From: Bacteroidales bacterium 45-6
Lineage (GTDB): Bacteria; Bacteroidota; Bacteroidia; Bacteroidales; Dysgonomonadaceae
Direction: 5' to 3'
DNA length: 6,409 nt
Assembly (NCBI GenBank): GCA_001897035.1
Contig: MKRS01000588.1
Location: 1-6,409, forward strand
The position numbers and the translations under genes were made by a program. Numbering within the stretch: the first letter of the stretch is position 1; every line of letters starts with the position of its first letter. Positions 1 through 6,378 of the stretch are shown here, piece by piece. A model generated the notes under the pieces. That model saw nothing but the letters and a program-made list of their open reading frames with translations. It ran no database searches and was not told where the DNA came from.

Positions 1-625
1 CTACGGTTTCCATCGAAGCCGGATAAGCAGATCCTCCTCCCTTCATGTTGAGGTGCGAAATTCCAACTCCGTCGGTGTGGAGTATCGAATCCTTGATGCC
101 GAGATCTTCAGTTGTGGGTTCCAACAAGACTGCTCCCGCCGTGTCGCCAAACAAGGCGCAAGTGGTGCGGTCCTGATAGTCGGTGATGGCTGTCATCTTG
201 TCGCCACCGAGAACGATCACTTTCTTGTAAGATCCTGATCGGATGAAGTTGGAGCCTGTTTCTAATGCGAAAATAAAGCCGGAACATGCACCTTGCAGGT
301 CGAAGCAAAAGGCATTCTTGATACCAACTCCTTCGGCAACAATAGAAGCAGTGGAAGGAAAAGCATAATCCGGGGTAGTGGTGGCGAAAATCACCACTTC
401 TATCTCCTCGGGCTTCACTCCGGTTTTGCTCAGAAGTTCTTCTACGGCTTTTATGCCCATCACAGAAGTACCACGGCCTTCCCCTTTGAGAACCCGTCTT
501 TCTTTAATCCCAACGCGCGACATAATCCACTCGTCGGAAGTATCAACAAGTTTTGAAATGTCTTCGTTGGTGATAACATCTTCGGGAGCCCACGCCCCGA
601 TGCCGGTAATTGCAGCTCTAATCAT
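1..625 (-). CDS. fabH: Beta-ketoacyl-ACP synthase III (KAS III), 3' end cut off by window edge
   Basis: FabH condenses an acyl-CoA primer, usually acetyl-CoA, with malonyl-ACP. This is the first condensation of type II fatty-acid synthesis, in the cytoplasm. Translating the minus strand from the ATG at 625 gives 208 residues starting [20 protein letters not shown]. The family's N-terminal signature TSDEWI..R.GIKERR is at residues 29-44. The active-site cysteine is Cys114 in GACSGF (codon at 284-286). The segment [14 protein letters not shown] follows near residue 170. Family members are about 330 residues, so roughly the last third, with the catalytic His and Asn, lies beyond position 1. It is last of a yceD-rpmF-fabH series; E. 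coli has the same order but with plsX between rpmF and fabH. A hairpin terminator lies directly upstream and no promoter is obvious in the 27 bases after it, so expression may rely on read-through. The identification is secure. Confidence 0.96.
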   Translation of the reverse strand, partial: MIRAAITGIGAWAPEDVITNEDISKLVDTSDEWIMSRVGIKERRVLKGEGRGTSVMGIKAVEELLSKTGVKPEEIEVVIFATTTPDYAFPSTASIVAEGVGIKNAFCFDLQGACSGFIFALETGSNFIRSGSYKKVIVLGGDKMTAITDYQDRTTCALFGDTAGAVLLEPTTEDLGIKDSILHTDGVGISHLNMKGGGSAYPASMETV

Positions 626-646
626 TTCGGTTATAGAATTTTAATG

Positions 647-678
647 AAAGAAAAAGTCCTAAATTGCTTTAGGACTTT
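647..678 (-). terminator. Intrinsic terminator or attenuator between rpmF and fabH
   Basis: Read on the minus strand, an 11-bp perfect stem (arms 678-668 and 663-653, AAAGTCCTAAA/TTTAGGACTTT) closes a 4-base loop. It runs straight into a T-rich tract, TTTTTCTTTC. It starts 18 bases after the rpmF stop codon and ends about 20 bases before the fabH ATG. The form is that of a rho-independent terminator. The stem is fairly A/T-rich, so leaky termination or an RNA-processing role is possible. Confidence 0.75.
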
Positions 679-695
679 CCTATAAGTTCAAGCTC

Positions 696-878
696 TTATA
701 CAGCTGCTTTTTCAATTGCCAACTTGCCTCTGTAATAACCGCATTCGCCACACACAGTGTGAAATACGTGCCATGCTCCGCAGTTTGGACAAAGAGCCAA
801 CGTTGGGGCGACAGCTTTGTCATGAGTTCTTCTTTTGGCTGTTCTTGTTTTCGACTGCCTACGTTTAGGATGTGCCAT
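696..878 (-). CDS. rpmF: 50S ribosomal protein bL32
   Basis: This is a small, very basic protein of the large ribosomal subunit, 60 residues, the normal length for bL32. The N-terminus MAHPKRRQSKTRTAKRRTHD is the family's hallmark rRNA-binding extension. A zinc ribbon follows, with C30-x2-C33 and C43-x2-C46 (CPNCGAW ... CGECGYY), so this is the zinc-binding form of the protein. The gene lies 36 bases downstream of yceD on the same strand and is almost certainly cotranscribed with it. That pairing is conserved very widely in bacteria. No Shine-Dalgarno sequence is visible ahead of the ATG; the leader is A/T-rich, as is usual in Bacteroidota. A terminator-like hairpin follows directly, before fabH. 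Confidence 0.98.
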   Translation of the reverse strand: MAHPKRRQSKTRTAKRRTHDKAVAPTLALCPNCGAWHVFHTVCGECGYYRGKLAIEKAAV

Positions 879-914
879 CTTGTTGTATATTTAATTGTTT
901 ATAGTTTATTATTC

Positions 915-1478
915 TCAATCATCCAGATTCAAGTCCTTCAGATTGTCCCAGCGAGGATCGACATCGATCGGGGCATCACTCTCCATTTCCACCTCTTCGT
1001 CTTCATCTCCTCCGCCAGAAGTGTCGGGCTTATATTTGTTGAGCTTGGAGGTCATTATCTTATTGCATTTTCCAGGCGGGTGAATCCGTTTCATTGGAAT
1101 GCTCAACGCCACAAATTCGTAGATGAACCATACCACGTTGATTTCCCCCTCTTCTTCGGGTATGATGACGATTTCATCGCTTTCTTCCGAAAATTCTTTT
1201 CCAAACTTCACGAAAAGCCGGTTTTGCGAATTCACTTCAATAGGCATCTCGTCCAAACAGCGGTCGCAAGGCACATAAACAAGGCCTTGCAAGTCGAACG
1301 AAAATTCAAACGCTGCAGGAGTTTTTTTCACTGACAGAGCCACCTTCACCGATCCTTTCTGAATATCGGCTGCCCCATCCATGTGCTTGAAAAATTCATT
1401 ATCAAGCTGAAAATCATACACCTGCAATTCGTTCGGGAAATTCCGAAGAGCTATTTTATATTGACTAAATTTTGCCAC
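915..1478 (-). CDS. yceD: YceD/DUF177 family protein, probably linked to 23S rRNA or ribosome assembly
   Basis: With the GTG start at 1478 this is a 187-residue protein beginning (M)AKFSQYKIALRNF, the usual family beginning. The DUF177 signature VPCDRCLDE is at residues 69-77 (Cys71, Cys74). The conserved C-terminal IDVDPRWDNLKDL is at 171-183, after an acidic linker (GGGDEDEEVEMES). The second cysteine pair seen in many homologues is reduced to one Cys (138). Reading is open to an ATG at 1535, which would add 19 residues. I prefer the GTG because homologues start there, an AGGA precedes it, and a good -7 promoter box (1512-1505) lies inside the longer version. Genetic work in other bacteria and plants links the family to 23S rRNA accumulation; the exact function here is inferred. 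It heads the yceD-rpmF-fabH group. Confidence 0.9.
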   Translation of the reverse strand: MAKFSQYKIALRNFPNELQVYDFQLDNEFFKHMDGAADIQKGSVKVALSVKKTPAAFEFSFDLQGLVYVPCDRCLDEMPIEVNSQNRLFVKFGKEFSEESDEIVIIPEEEGEINVVWFIYEFVALSIPMKRIHPPGKCNKIMTSKLNKYKPDTSGGGDEDEEVEMESDAPIDVDPRWDNLKDLNLDD

Positions 1479-1504
1479 TTCCTGTAATTCACTATAAGAG
1501 TGCG

Positions 1505-1512
1505 CAAAGATA
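1505..1512 (-). promoter_or_regulatory. Probable -7 promoter box for the yceD-rpmF operon
   Basis: The minus strand reads TATCTTTG, an exact match to the Bacteroidota -7 consensus TAnnTTTG. Transcription would begin near 1498 and leave a leader of about 20 bases before the GTG at 1478. No TTG-type -33 element sits at the usual 19-21 base spacing; the spacer is A/T-rich. Confidence 0.55.
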
Positions 1513-1715
1513 ATATATTTTTTCGGATACGCCATGCCTGTTCAAATGATTTTTCCCATTTTAAACTTTCAGGAACCGCCCATTTCCAACCGGGCACAAC
1601 GAGAGCTGACGCCAAAAGGCGCCCATTTAGTGCAAACATTTCCTCAAAAAACATAAATATTTATTATTCACAAGATATTAATGGAGATTTATCGCCAAGT
1701 ACATCGAAAACTATA

Positions 1716-1723
1716 TAATTTTG
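1716..1723 (+). promoter_or_regulatory. Probable -7 promoter box for the DUF4294 gene
   Basis: TAATTTTG matches TAnnTTTG exactly and lies 35 bases ahead of the ATG at 1759, giving a predicted leader of about 29 bases. The -33 region is not convincing. With the yceD box it makes 1479-1758 a divergent promoter region; I see no gene in the rest of that stretch. Confidence 0.5.
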
Positions 1724-1758
1724 TAGGCTATTAAATTCAGTCTTGCAATCCAAGTCAA

Positions 1759-2355
1759 ATGAAGCTCATTCGACATATCATCCCCTCTGTAATCCTCTTG
1801 CTCATGCCGCCGGCCTACAAGCTGTGCGCACAAGAGGTGGAATATTATAAATGTCCGGCAGAGATGTACAACGGAGAGCTGATCGCCTCGCTTTGGCTCC
1901 AGGAAGTATTCATATACCCACCACTGGTTTTCACCAACGACAAGCAACGCGGCGAATACCCCCGCCTCGTGCGCGACGTGAAGAAGGCGATGCCATACGC
2001 CCAGGATGTTTCGAAAATGATTATCGAGACATACGAATACATGGGGACCCTACCCGACGAGAAAGCCAAAAAGAAACATCTGGAGACAGTCCAAAAATAC
2101 GTGATGGAGACATACAAGCCCCGGATGAAGAAGCTCACCAAGAATCAGGGGAAGATTTTAGTAAAACTCATCGACAGGCAATGCAATGTATCAACCTACG
2201 AGATCGTGAAGTCGCTGGTGGGAAGCTTTAAGGCAGGAGTTTACAATGCGTTTGCCGGCATCTTTGGGAATAGCCTCAAGCAAGAATACGACCCGGAAGG
2301 AAGAGACCGGATGATCGAGCGCATCGTCATACAGATACAGCAAGGCACACTGTAA
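1759..2355 (+). CDS. DUF4294 family secreted protein of unknown function
   Basis: The protein has 198 residues. It starts with a signal peptide: basic MKLIRH, then a hydrophobic stretch IIPSVILLLMPPAY, then LCA-QE with likely signal peptidase I cleavage after Ala24. The residues before Cys23 (YKL) do not make a good lipobox. The mature part has the features I associate with DUF4294, a Bacteroidota family: YPRLVRDVKKAMPYA at 67-81, a lysine-rich helical stretch near 100-127, LTKNQGKILVKLIDRQ at 126-141, STYEIVKSLVG at 145-155, FGNSLKQEYDP at 169-179, and a C-terminal helix (RMIERIVIQIQQG). No catalytic motif is apparent and no biochemical role can be assigned. Location should be the periplasm. 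It has its own promoter, diverges from yceD, and is separated from the foldase gene by about 310 bases, so it is probably monocistronic. The family call rests on recalled motifs. Confidence 0.85.
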   Translation: MKLIRHIIPSVILLLMPPAYKLCAQEVEYYKCPAEMYNGELIASLWLQEVFIYPPLVFTNDKQRGEYPRLVRDVKKAMPYAQDVSKMIIETYEYMGTLPDEKAKKKHLETVQKYVMETYKPRMKKLTKNQGKILVKLIDRQCNVSTYEIVKSLVGSFKAGVYNAFAGIFGNSLKQEYDPEGRDRMIERIVIQIQQGTL

Positions 2356-2666
2356 CCAGCTTTCCAAAAAGGACGCTATGCCTTATATATATAGGGATGT
2401 GCAGCTTCTGCATCGCTTGCTTCAATCTGCGTACAGCCCACTTCACCTCATCCACAAGCCGATGAAAACAATTGCCTTGGCGAAACCACCTGCCAACGAG
2501 ATCGGAAACAGCTGCCTGGAATGGACTAAACCACCGTTAGAGGAGTCAAAAAGATGTTTTTTTGAAAAAAAATCGCCGAATAGCAACAAAAATTATTATC
2601 TTCGTGGGCTATTTTATAAAAATATAATATACAAAGAGATAAATCTAATAATTTCATAGTTACTAA
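2356..2666 (+). other. Intergenic region without a convincing gene
   Basis: These 311 bases separate the DUF4294 gene from the foldase gene. An open frame at 2378-2659 (93 codons) gives a low-complexity product ending in an A/T-rich Ile/Asn/Lys/Tyr run that is plainly promoter DNA, so I do not call it. The first 190 bases are less A/T-rich than the last 110 and might be decayed coding sequence, but I recognise nothing. A T7-G-A8 tract lies at 2557-2572. I find no strong terminator after the DUF4294 stop. Confidence 0.5.
2597..2604 (+). promoter_or_regulatory. Possible -7 promoter box for the foldase gene
   Basis: TATCTTCG differs from the Bacteroidota TAnnTTTG consensus at one base and lies 62 bases ahead of the ATG at 2667. 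The nearest upstream TTTG (2561-2564) is too far away (32 bases) for a normal -33 element, so this is a weak call. Confidence 0.35.
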
Positions 2667-4772
2667 ATGGCTACATTACAGAAACTTAGAAATAAAGCCG
2701 GCTTGCTCATCGGAGCATTGGGACTTGCCCTTCTGGCCTTTATTCTTACAGACTTGTTCACCTCAGGAAACGCTTGGGTGAACAAATTCAGAGACAAAGC
2801 ATTCACTGTGAATGGTGAAACAGTGGACACAAAAACGTATCAAGGAAGAGTCAGCGAATGGGAGGACTTCCAAAAGTTCATCAGCGGCAGCAGCTCCGTG
2901 GATGAAAACACAATGACACAAATCCGGGAAAGGGTGTACCAACAGATGGTGAAGGAAATTATCCTCGACAAGCAAGCTGCAAAATTAGGATTGGCAGTTT
3001 CGAAAGAAGAGCTGAACGACATGGTACACGGCGAAAACATATCCCCGATTTTGACCCAATTGCCTATTTTCCTGGACGAAAACAGACAGTTTAGCAGACA
3101 AAGGCTGGATCAATTCCTGACATTTATCAATACAGACAAGGGACTCAAGGATCAAGAAAAAGCCTATGCGCAAATGTACAAGGCTCAATGGCTTTTCATC
3201 GAACGCATGATGAAATACCAACGCCTCGAAGAAAAATACAACTCGCTGCTTGCAGGCGCAGTGTTGGTAAATCCGATTGAGACCAAACAAAACTTCGAAG
3301 ACTCGAAATACACAGCCGACATCTCTTACGTACTGCAAAGGTACACTTCCATTCCCGATAACTCGGTGAATGTGAGCGACGACGAAGTGAAGAAGTTGTA
3401 CGAAACACGCAAAAACAACTTCAAGACATACGTTGACATGGCCAAAGTGAGCTACTTTGTGAAAGACGTCACCCCAAGCCAAGAAGACTACCAGGCCGTT
3501 GAAAAGTCGATCAACGAAGCCCACAACAAATTGGCCACCGCCTCCAACGCGGCAAATGTGGTCACCGAATATTCGAGTACTCCTTTCCAAGACGTATTTC
3601 TTTCAGTCAACAGCCTCAACGGCGAAGAGAAAACATTCGCCCAGACAGCAGCAATCGGCGACATAAAAGGTCCGATCAAATCATCCGACGCTTACCGCCT
3701 CTATAAACTATTAGAAAAAACTGTCGCTCCCGACTCAGTGAAAGTGCAATTGATCGGCGTTCCCGAAACAGCCGGAAAAGCCTCGAAAGCCGACAGCATC
3801 ATCAACGTCATCAAGGGTGGAAAAGACTTTGAAGCCGTAGCAAAAGAACTTGGACAATCCAATGGAAAAGGTGGCCAATGGGTGACTGAAGCCATGCTCG
3901 CAAACGCAGGACCAGAATTGCAAAAAGCTTGTTTCAACACCGCAAAAGGCGAAATCACCAAGATCGTGAAGAACGGTCAAGCGCAAATCATCAAGATTGA
4001 AGACCGAACCGCCCCTGTCAGCAAGGTGAAAATCGCATTTATCGAAATGCCTGTCATTGCCAGCGACAAAACCCAAAACAACTTGGACAACGAATTGAAT
4101 AAATTTGTGACTGACTTTGGAACACCTGAAAAATTTGCCAAAGCAGCCCAAGAAAAAGGATACAACCTGATACCAGACTTCATGATCTCAACTTCCGACC
4201 CCGCCTTGGGACAAGTTCAAGGCTCTCGTCAAGTGGTTAGCTGGGCATTCAACGAGAAAGTGGGTGCTGTGAAAAAATTTGACTTCTCTGACAAGCGCGT
4301 GATAGCTTTGGTTACAAAGAAAATTGAAGCTGGATATGTGCCTTATGCAGAAGTTTCTCAGATCCTGAAAGCAGAACTGCTCAAAGACAAGAAAGCTGAA
4401 AAAGTCATCACCGCTTTAAAGGCCAAAAACCTGAAGAGCTTGAATGAATACGCTGCCAATATGTCTTCTAAAGTAGATACCGTGCGATTTGTGAACTTTG
4501 CGGCTAATTCATTGGCTGGCCTGGGTCATGAGTCCGCCCTGAACATCTATTCAGCTCATGGACAACTGAACGCCGTAAGCGGTCCAATCAAAGGAGACAA
4601 CGGCGTGCTTGCCATCCAAGTGACAAGCCGGACAAACTTGCCCAAACAATTTAACGCCAAAGAAATGGAATTGAGCATTAAACAAAACAATGCTTACCGA
4701 ATCATGTATCAGTCTTTCGAAGTCTTGAAAAACAAATTAGGCCTAAAAGACAACAGGTACAAATTTTTCTAA
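2667..4772 (+). CDS. Membrane-anchored periplasmic foldase, PpiD/SurA type (SurA N-terminal plus parvulin-like domain)
   Basis: The protein has 701 residues, the usual length for the Bacteroidota PpiD-like family. Residues 1-10 (MATLQKLRNK) are basic and cytoplasmic. A single membrane segment (about 12-28, GLLIGALGLALLAFILT) anchors the chain, leaving the rest in the periplasm. A SurA/PpiD N-terminal chaperone region follows: FTVNGETVDTKTYQGRV near 46-62, then MVKEIILDKQAAKLGLAVSKEEL near 94-116. A parvulin-like domain spans about 354-448, with GGKDFEAVAKELGQ, GKGGQW and a C-terminal QAQIIKI strand. The His of the canonical HIL motif is Gln (KVQLIGV), and the His of the closing H-I-I-K motif is Gln too, so isomerase activity is doubtful. 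Residues 450-701 are more diverged. The likely role is to help newly exported envelope proteins fold. It stands alone between a gap and a hairpin terminator. A chaperone without isomerase activity is my preferred reading; the family call is firm. Confidence 0.9.
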   Translation: MATLQKLRNKAGLLIGALGLALLAFILTDLFTSGNAWVNKFRDKAFTVNGETVDTKTYQGRVSEWEDFQKFISGSSSVDENTMTQIRERVYQQMVKEIILDKQAAKLGLAVSKEELNDMVHGENISPILTQLPIFLDENRQFSRQRLDQFLTFINTDKGLKDQEKAYAQMYKAQWLFIERMMKYQRLEEKYNSLLAGAVLVNPIETKQNFEDSKYTADISYVLQRYTSIPDNSVNVSDDEVKKLYETRKNNFKTYVDMAKVSYFVKDVTPSQEDYQAVEKSINEAHNKLATASNAANVVTEYSSTPFQDVFLSVNSLNGEEKTFAQTAAIGDIKGPIKSSDAYRLYKLLEKTVAPDSVKVQLIGVPETAGKASKADSIINVIKGGKDFEAVAKELGQSNGKGGQWVTEAMLANAGPELQKACFNTAKGEITKIVKNGQAQIIKIEDRTAPVSKVKIAFIEMPVIASDKTQNNLDNELNKFVTDFGTPEKFAKAAQEKGYNLIPDFMISTSDPALGQVQGSRQVVSWAFNEKVGAVKKFDFSDKRVIALVTKKIEAGYVPYAEVSQILKAELLKDKKAEKVITALKAKNLKSLNEYAANMSSKVDTVRFVNFAANSLAGLGHESALNIYSAHGQLNAVSGPIKGDNGVLAIQVTSRTNLPKQFNAKEMELSIKQNNAYRIMYQSFEVLKNKLGLKDNRYKFF

Positions 4773-4797
4773 ACCTAATTCATTACAATAACCCCTA

Positions 4798-4829
4798 AAC
4801 GGGCGGCCCTGAGTTCAGAGCCGCCCGTT
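4798..4829 (+). terminator. GC-rich hairpin terminator after the foldase gene
   Basis: A perfect 10-bp stem, AACGGGCGGC (4798-4807) with GCCGCCCGTT (4820-4829), begins 26 bases after the stop codon. The loop can pair further (CTGA with TCAG) across one mismatch. The downstream T-run is weak (TTCTGCTTT), so termination may be imperfect, but the stem is very stable. Confidence 0.75.
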
Positions 4830-4990
4830 CTGCTTTGCGAACAGATAGCTGCGAACAATGCCTTTCGCCGTCCCATTTCAATAGCCATTTGATTTACCTC
4901 GCTATAACCAAAAAGACAATTCCCCCGCCGCATTCAAAAAGAATAAAAAAACATTAAAATGTCCCATAATTACACATTAATGACATTATG
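4830..4990 (+). other. Intergenic region upstream of glnA with short repeats
   Basis: No gene is seen. GCGAACA occurs twice (4837-4843 and 4851-4857). The A/T-rich part nearest the promoter has three copies of ACATTA (4951-4956, 4974-4979, 4983-4988). The first sits in an imperfect palindrome (ACATT-AA-AATGT, 4951-4962). The second overlaps a perfect one, CATTAATG (4975-4982). These may be activator sites, or just A/T-rich promoter DNA. Confidence 0.35.
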
Positions 4991-4991
4991 C

Positions 4992-5038
4992 TGTTGTAAT
5001 TTCTAATCTTTTGCTATCTTTGTACAAGTATTACAACA
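4992..5038. repeat. Perfect 9-bp inverted repeat bracketing the glnA promoter (candidate operator)
   Basis: TGTTGTAAT at 4992-5000 and ATTACAACA at 5030-5038 are exact reverse complements, 29 bases apart. The left arm overlaps the -33 element. The right arm sits at or just after the expected transcription start. Since the left arm should not be transcribed, this is more likely a DNA-binding site than an RNA hairpin. The regulator is unknown. Confidence 0.6.
4994..5022 (+). promoter_or_regulatory. glnA promoter, Bacteroidota type
   Basis: TATCTTTG at 5015-5022 is an exact -7 box. TTG at 4994-4996 lies 18 bases ahead of it, close to the normal -33 spacing. Transcription should start near 5029, giving a leader of about 33 bases before the ATG at 5062. 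This is the best-formed promoter in the window. Confidence 0.7.
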
Positions 5039-5061
5039 AAACGCAAATAAAAATAGCGAAC

Positions 5062-6075
5062 ATGAAATCAAAATTAGAGTACATCTGGCTTGACGGTTCA
5101 TTTCCTACACAAGGACTCCGCAGCAAAACAAAAATCCTATCCGATTTTAGTGGTAAATTAGAAGATGCTCCACTTTGGAGCTTTGATTGTTCTTCAACTC
5201 AACAAGCAACAGGAGGCTCGTCCGACTTGCTGCTGAAGCCGGTAGCTATTTTTCCGGATCCTGCACGCAAAAACGGCTGGTTAGTGATGACCGAAGTATT
5301 GAATGCTGATGGAACAGCACACCCTACTAATGGCCGCGCTACCATCGATGACGAAGATGCAGACTTTTGGTTTGGTTTTGAGCAAGAATATTTCTTGTGG
5401 GATCCAGCTACAAATCTTCCGTTGGGTTTCCCTGCCGGAGGCTATCCTGCTCCCCAAGGCCAATACTATTGCAGCGTAGGTGCTAAAAATGCGTTTGGTC
5501 GCGAAATCATCGAAGAACACCTCGACATCTGCCTTGAAGCAGGCTTGAACGTGGAAGGTATCAACGCAGAAGTTGCTGCCGGACAATGGGAATTCCAAGT
5601 GTTTGCCAAAGGTGCTGCTGTTGCCGGAGATGAAACTTGGGTGGCCCGCTATTTGTTGGAAAGAACTGCCGAAAAGTATGGAGTTGCCATCAACTGGCAT
5701 TGCAAACCTCTCGGCGATACTGACTGGAACGGTTCCGGTATGCACGCAAACTTCTCGAACAGCGTGTTGAGAACATGCGGATCAAAAGAAACTTACGAAA
5801 AAATATGTAGCGCTTTTGCTCCTGCCGATATCATCAAAGCCCACATCGATGTTTATGGTGCGGACAACCACTTGCGTTTGACCGGCAAACACGAAACTCA
5901 GTCTATCGACAAGTTCAGCTTTGGCGTTTCTGACCGTGGTGCTTCTATCCGTATTCCTATCGCCACAGTCGAAAAAGGCTGGAAAGGCTGGTTGGAAGAC
6001 CGTCGTCCAAATTCTGCCGCCGATCCTTACAAAGTGGCTGCAAGAATCATCAAGACAGTTCACTCTGTGAAATAA
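5062..6075 (+). CDS. glnA: Glutamine synthetase, eukaryotic-like type II (GSII)
   Basis: The enzyme makes glutamine from glutamate, ammonia and ATP in the cytoplasm. The protein has 337 residues, the size of GSII; GSI is about 450-470 and GSIII about 700. GSII motifs appear in order: FDCSSTQQA at 41-49 (beta-grasp domain; eukaryotes have YDGSSTGQA), GFEQEYFL at 105-112, QYYCSVGAKNAFGR at 134-147, NAEVAAGQWEFQ at 168-179, DWNGSGMHANFS at 221-232, LTGKHET at 273-279, SIRIP at 295-299 and EDRRPNSAADP at 312-322. Predicted metal and substrate residues Glu107, Glu109, Glu170, Glu177, His228, Arg297 and Glu312 are all present, so it should be active. Reading is open to a TTG at 5011, but the promoter lies inside that extension, so I chose the ATG. 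The GSI adenylylation loop is absent, so control is probably transcriptional, perhaps through the inverted repeat at the promoter. It is monocistronic. Confidence 0.95.
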   Translation: MKSKLEYIWLDGSFPTQGLRSKTKILSDFSGKLEDAPLWSFDCSSTQQATGGSSDLLLKPVAIFPDPARKNGWLVMTEVLNADGTAHPTNGRATIDDEDADFWFGFEQEYFLWDPATNLPLGFPAGGYPAPQGQYYCSVGAKNAFGREIIEEHLDICLEAGLNVEGINAEVAAGQWEFQVFAKGAAVAGDETWVARYLLERTAEKYGVAINWHCKPLGDTDWNGSGMHANFSNSVLRTCGSKETYEKICSAFAPADIIKAHIDVYGADNHLRLTGKHETQSIDKFSFGVSDRGASIRIPIATVEKGWKGWLEDRRPNSAADPYKVAARIIKTVHSVK

Positions 6076-6102
6076 GATAGACACAGAAACATATAATTTG
6101 CA

Positions 6103-6138
6103 GCGAAGCACTTCCCAAAGGAAGTGCTTCGCCATTTT
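6103..6138 (+). terminator. Strong intrinsic terminator of glnA
   Basis: A perfect 13-bp stem, GCGAAGCACTTCC (6103-6115) with GGAAGTGCTTCGC (6120-6132), closes a 4-base loop (CAAA). It is followed by CATTTTAA. It begins 27 bases after the glnA stop codon. Confidence 0.88.
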
Positions 6139-6167
6139 AATAGAACAACTTCTTCTCTTCACAGTCC

Positions 6168-6208
6168 AAAAAACAAGAAAGCCTCCAAATCGAAAGATCA
6201 GAGGCTTT
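6168..6208 (-). terminator. Intrinsic terminator of the tRNA-Gly/tRNA-Leu unit
   Basis: On the minus strand, arms AAAGCCTC (6208-6201) and GAGGCTTT (6185-6178) form an 8-bp stem with a 15-base loop. The tract CTTGTTTTTT (to 6168) follows. The hairpin starts 6 bases after the 3' end of tRNA-Leu and faces the glnA terminator. Confidence 0.75.
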
Positions 6209-6214
6209 AAATCG

Positions 6215-6298
6215 TACCCGGAGCGGGACTTGAACCCGCACAGCCATAATGGCCACAAGATTTTAAGTCTTGCGTGTCTACCATTCCACCATCCGGGC
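6215..6298 (-). tRNA. tRNA-Leu (anticodon UAA)
   Basis: The 84-nt gene decodes UUA and, by wobble, UUG. Acceptor arms GCCCGGA and TCCGGGT pair, the outermost pair being G-U. The anticodon stem CAAGA/TCTTG holds the loop CTTAAAA, with anticodon TAA complementary to 6263-6265. A long variable arm (TGGCCATTATGGCT) marks the class II Leu type. The T-arm reads GCGGGTTCAAGTCCCGC. The discriminator is A, and the bases after it are CG, so CCA is not encoded. It lies 7 bases downstream of tRNA-Gly and is likely cotranscribed. Confidence 0.96.
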
Positions 6299-6305
6299 AG
6301 ACCAG

Positions 6306-6378
<73 letters not shown>

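Noticed and set aside
681..700. Inverted repeat TATAAG ... CTTATA overlapping the rpmF stop codon
   Set aside because: Only 6 A/T-rich base pairs with an 8-base loop and no T-tract; the neighbouring 11-bp hairpin explains termination better.
759..1334. 191-codon plus-strand open frame opposite rpmF and yceD
   Set aside because: Both minus-strand genes have strong family motifs, and the product is a low-complexity antisense shadow.
1451..1654. 67-codon minus-strand open frame overlapping the yceD start
   Set aside because: It is in a different frame from yceD, contains the yceD promoter box, and its product resembles nothing I recognise.
2378..2659. 93-codon plus-strand open frame
   Set aside because: Its last third is A/T-rich promoter DNA of the foldase gene, no ribosome-binding or promoter signal precedes it, and the product shows no family motif.
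2985..3590. Long minus-strand open frame (201 codons) opposite the foldase gene
   Set aside because: It is a shadow of the foldase coding frame; its Phe/Val/His-rich product is the usual result of reading the opposite strand.
5011..5061. N-terminal extension of the glutamine synthetase from a TTG start (17 extra residues)
   Set aside because: The -7 box (5015-5022) and expected transcription start lie inside it, and GSII alignment begins at about the ATG at 5062.
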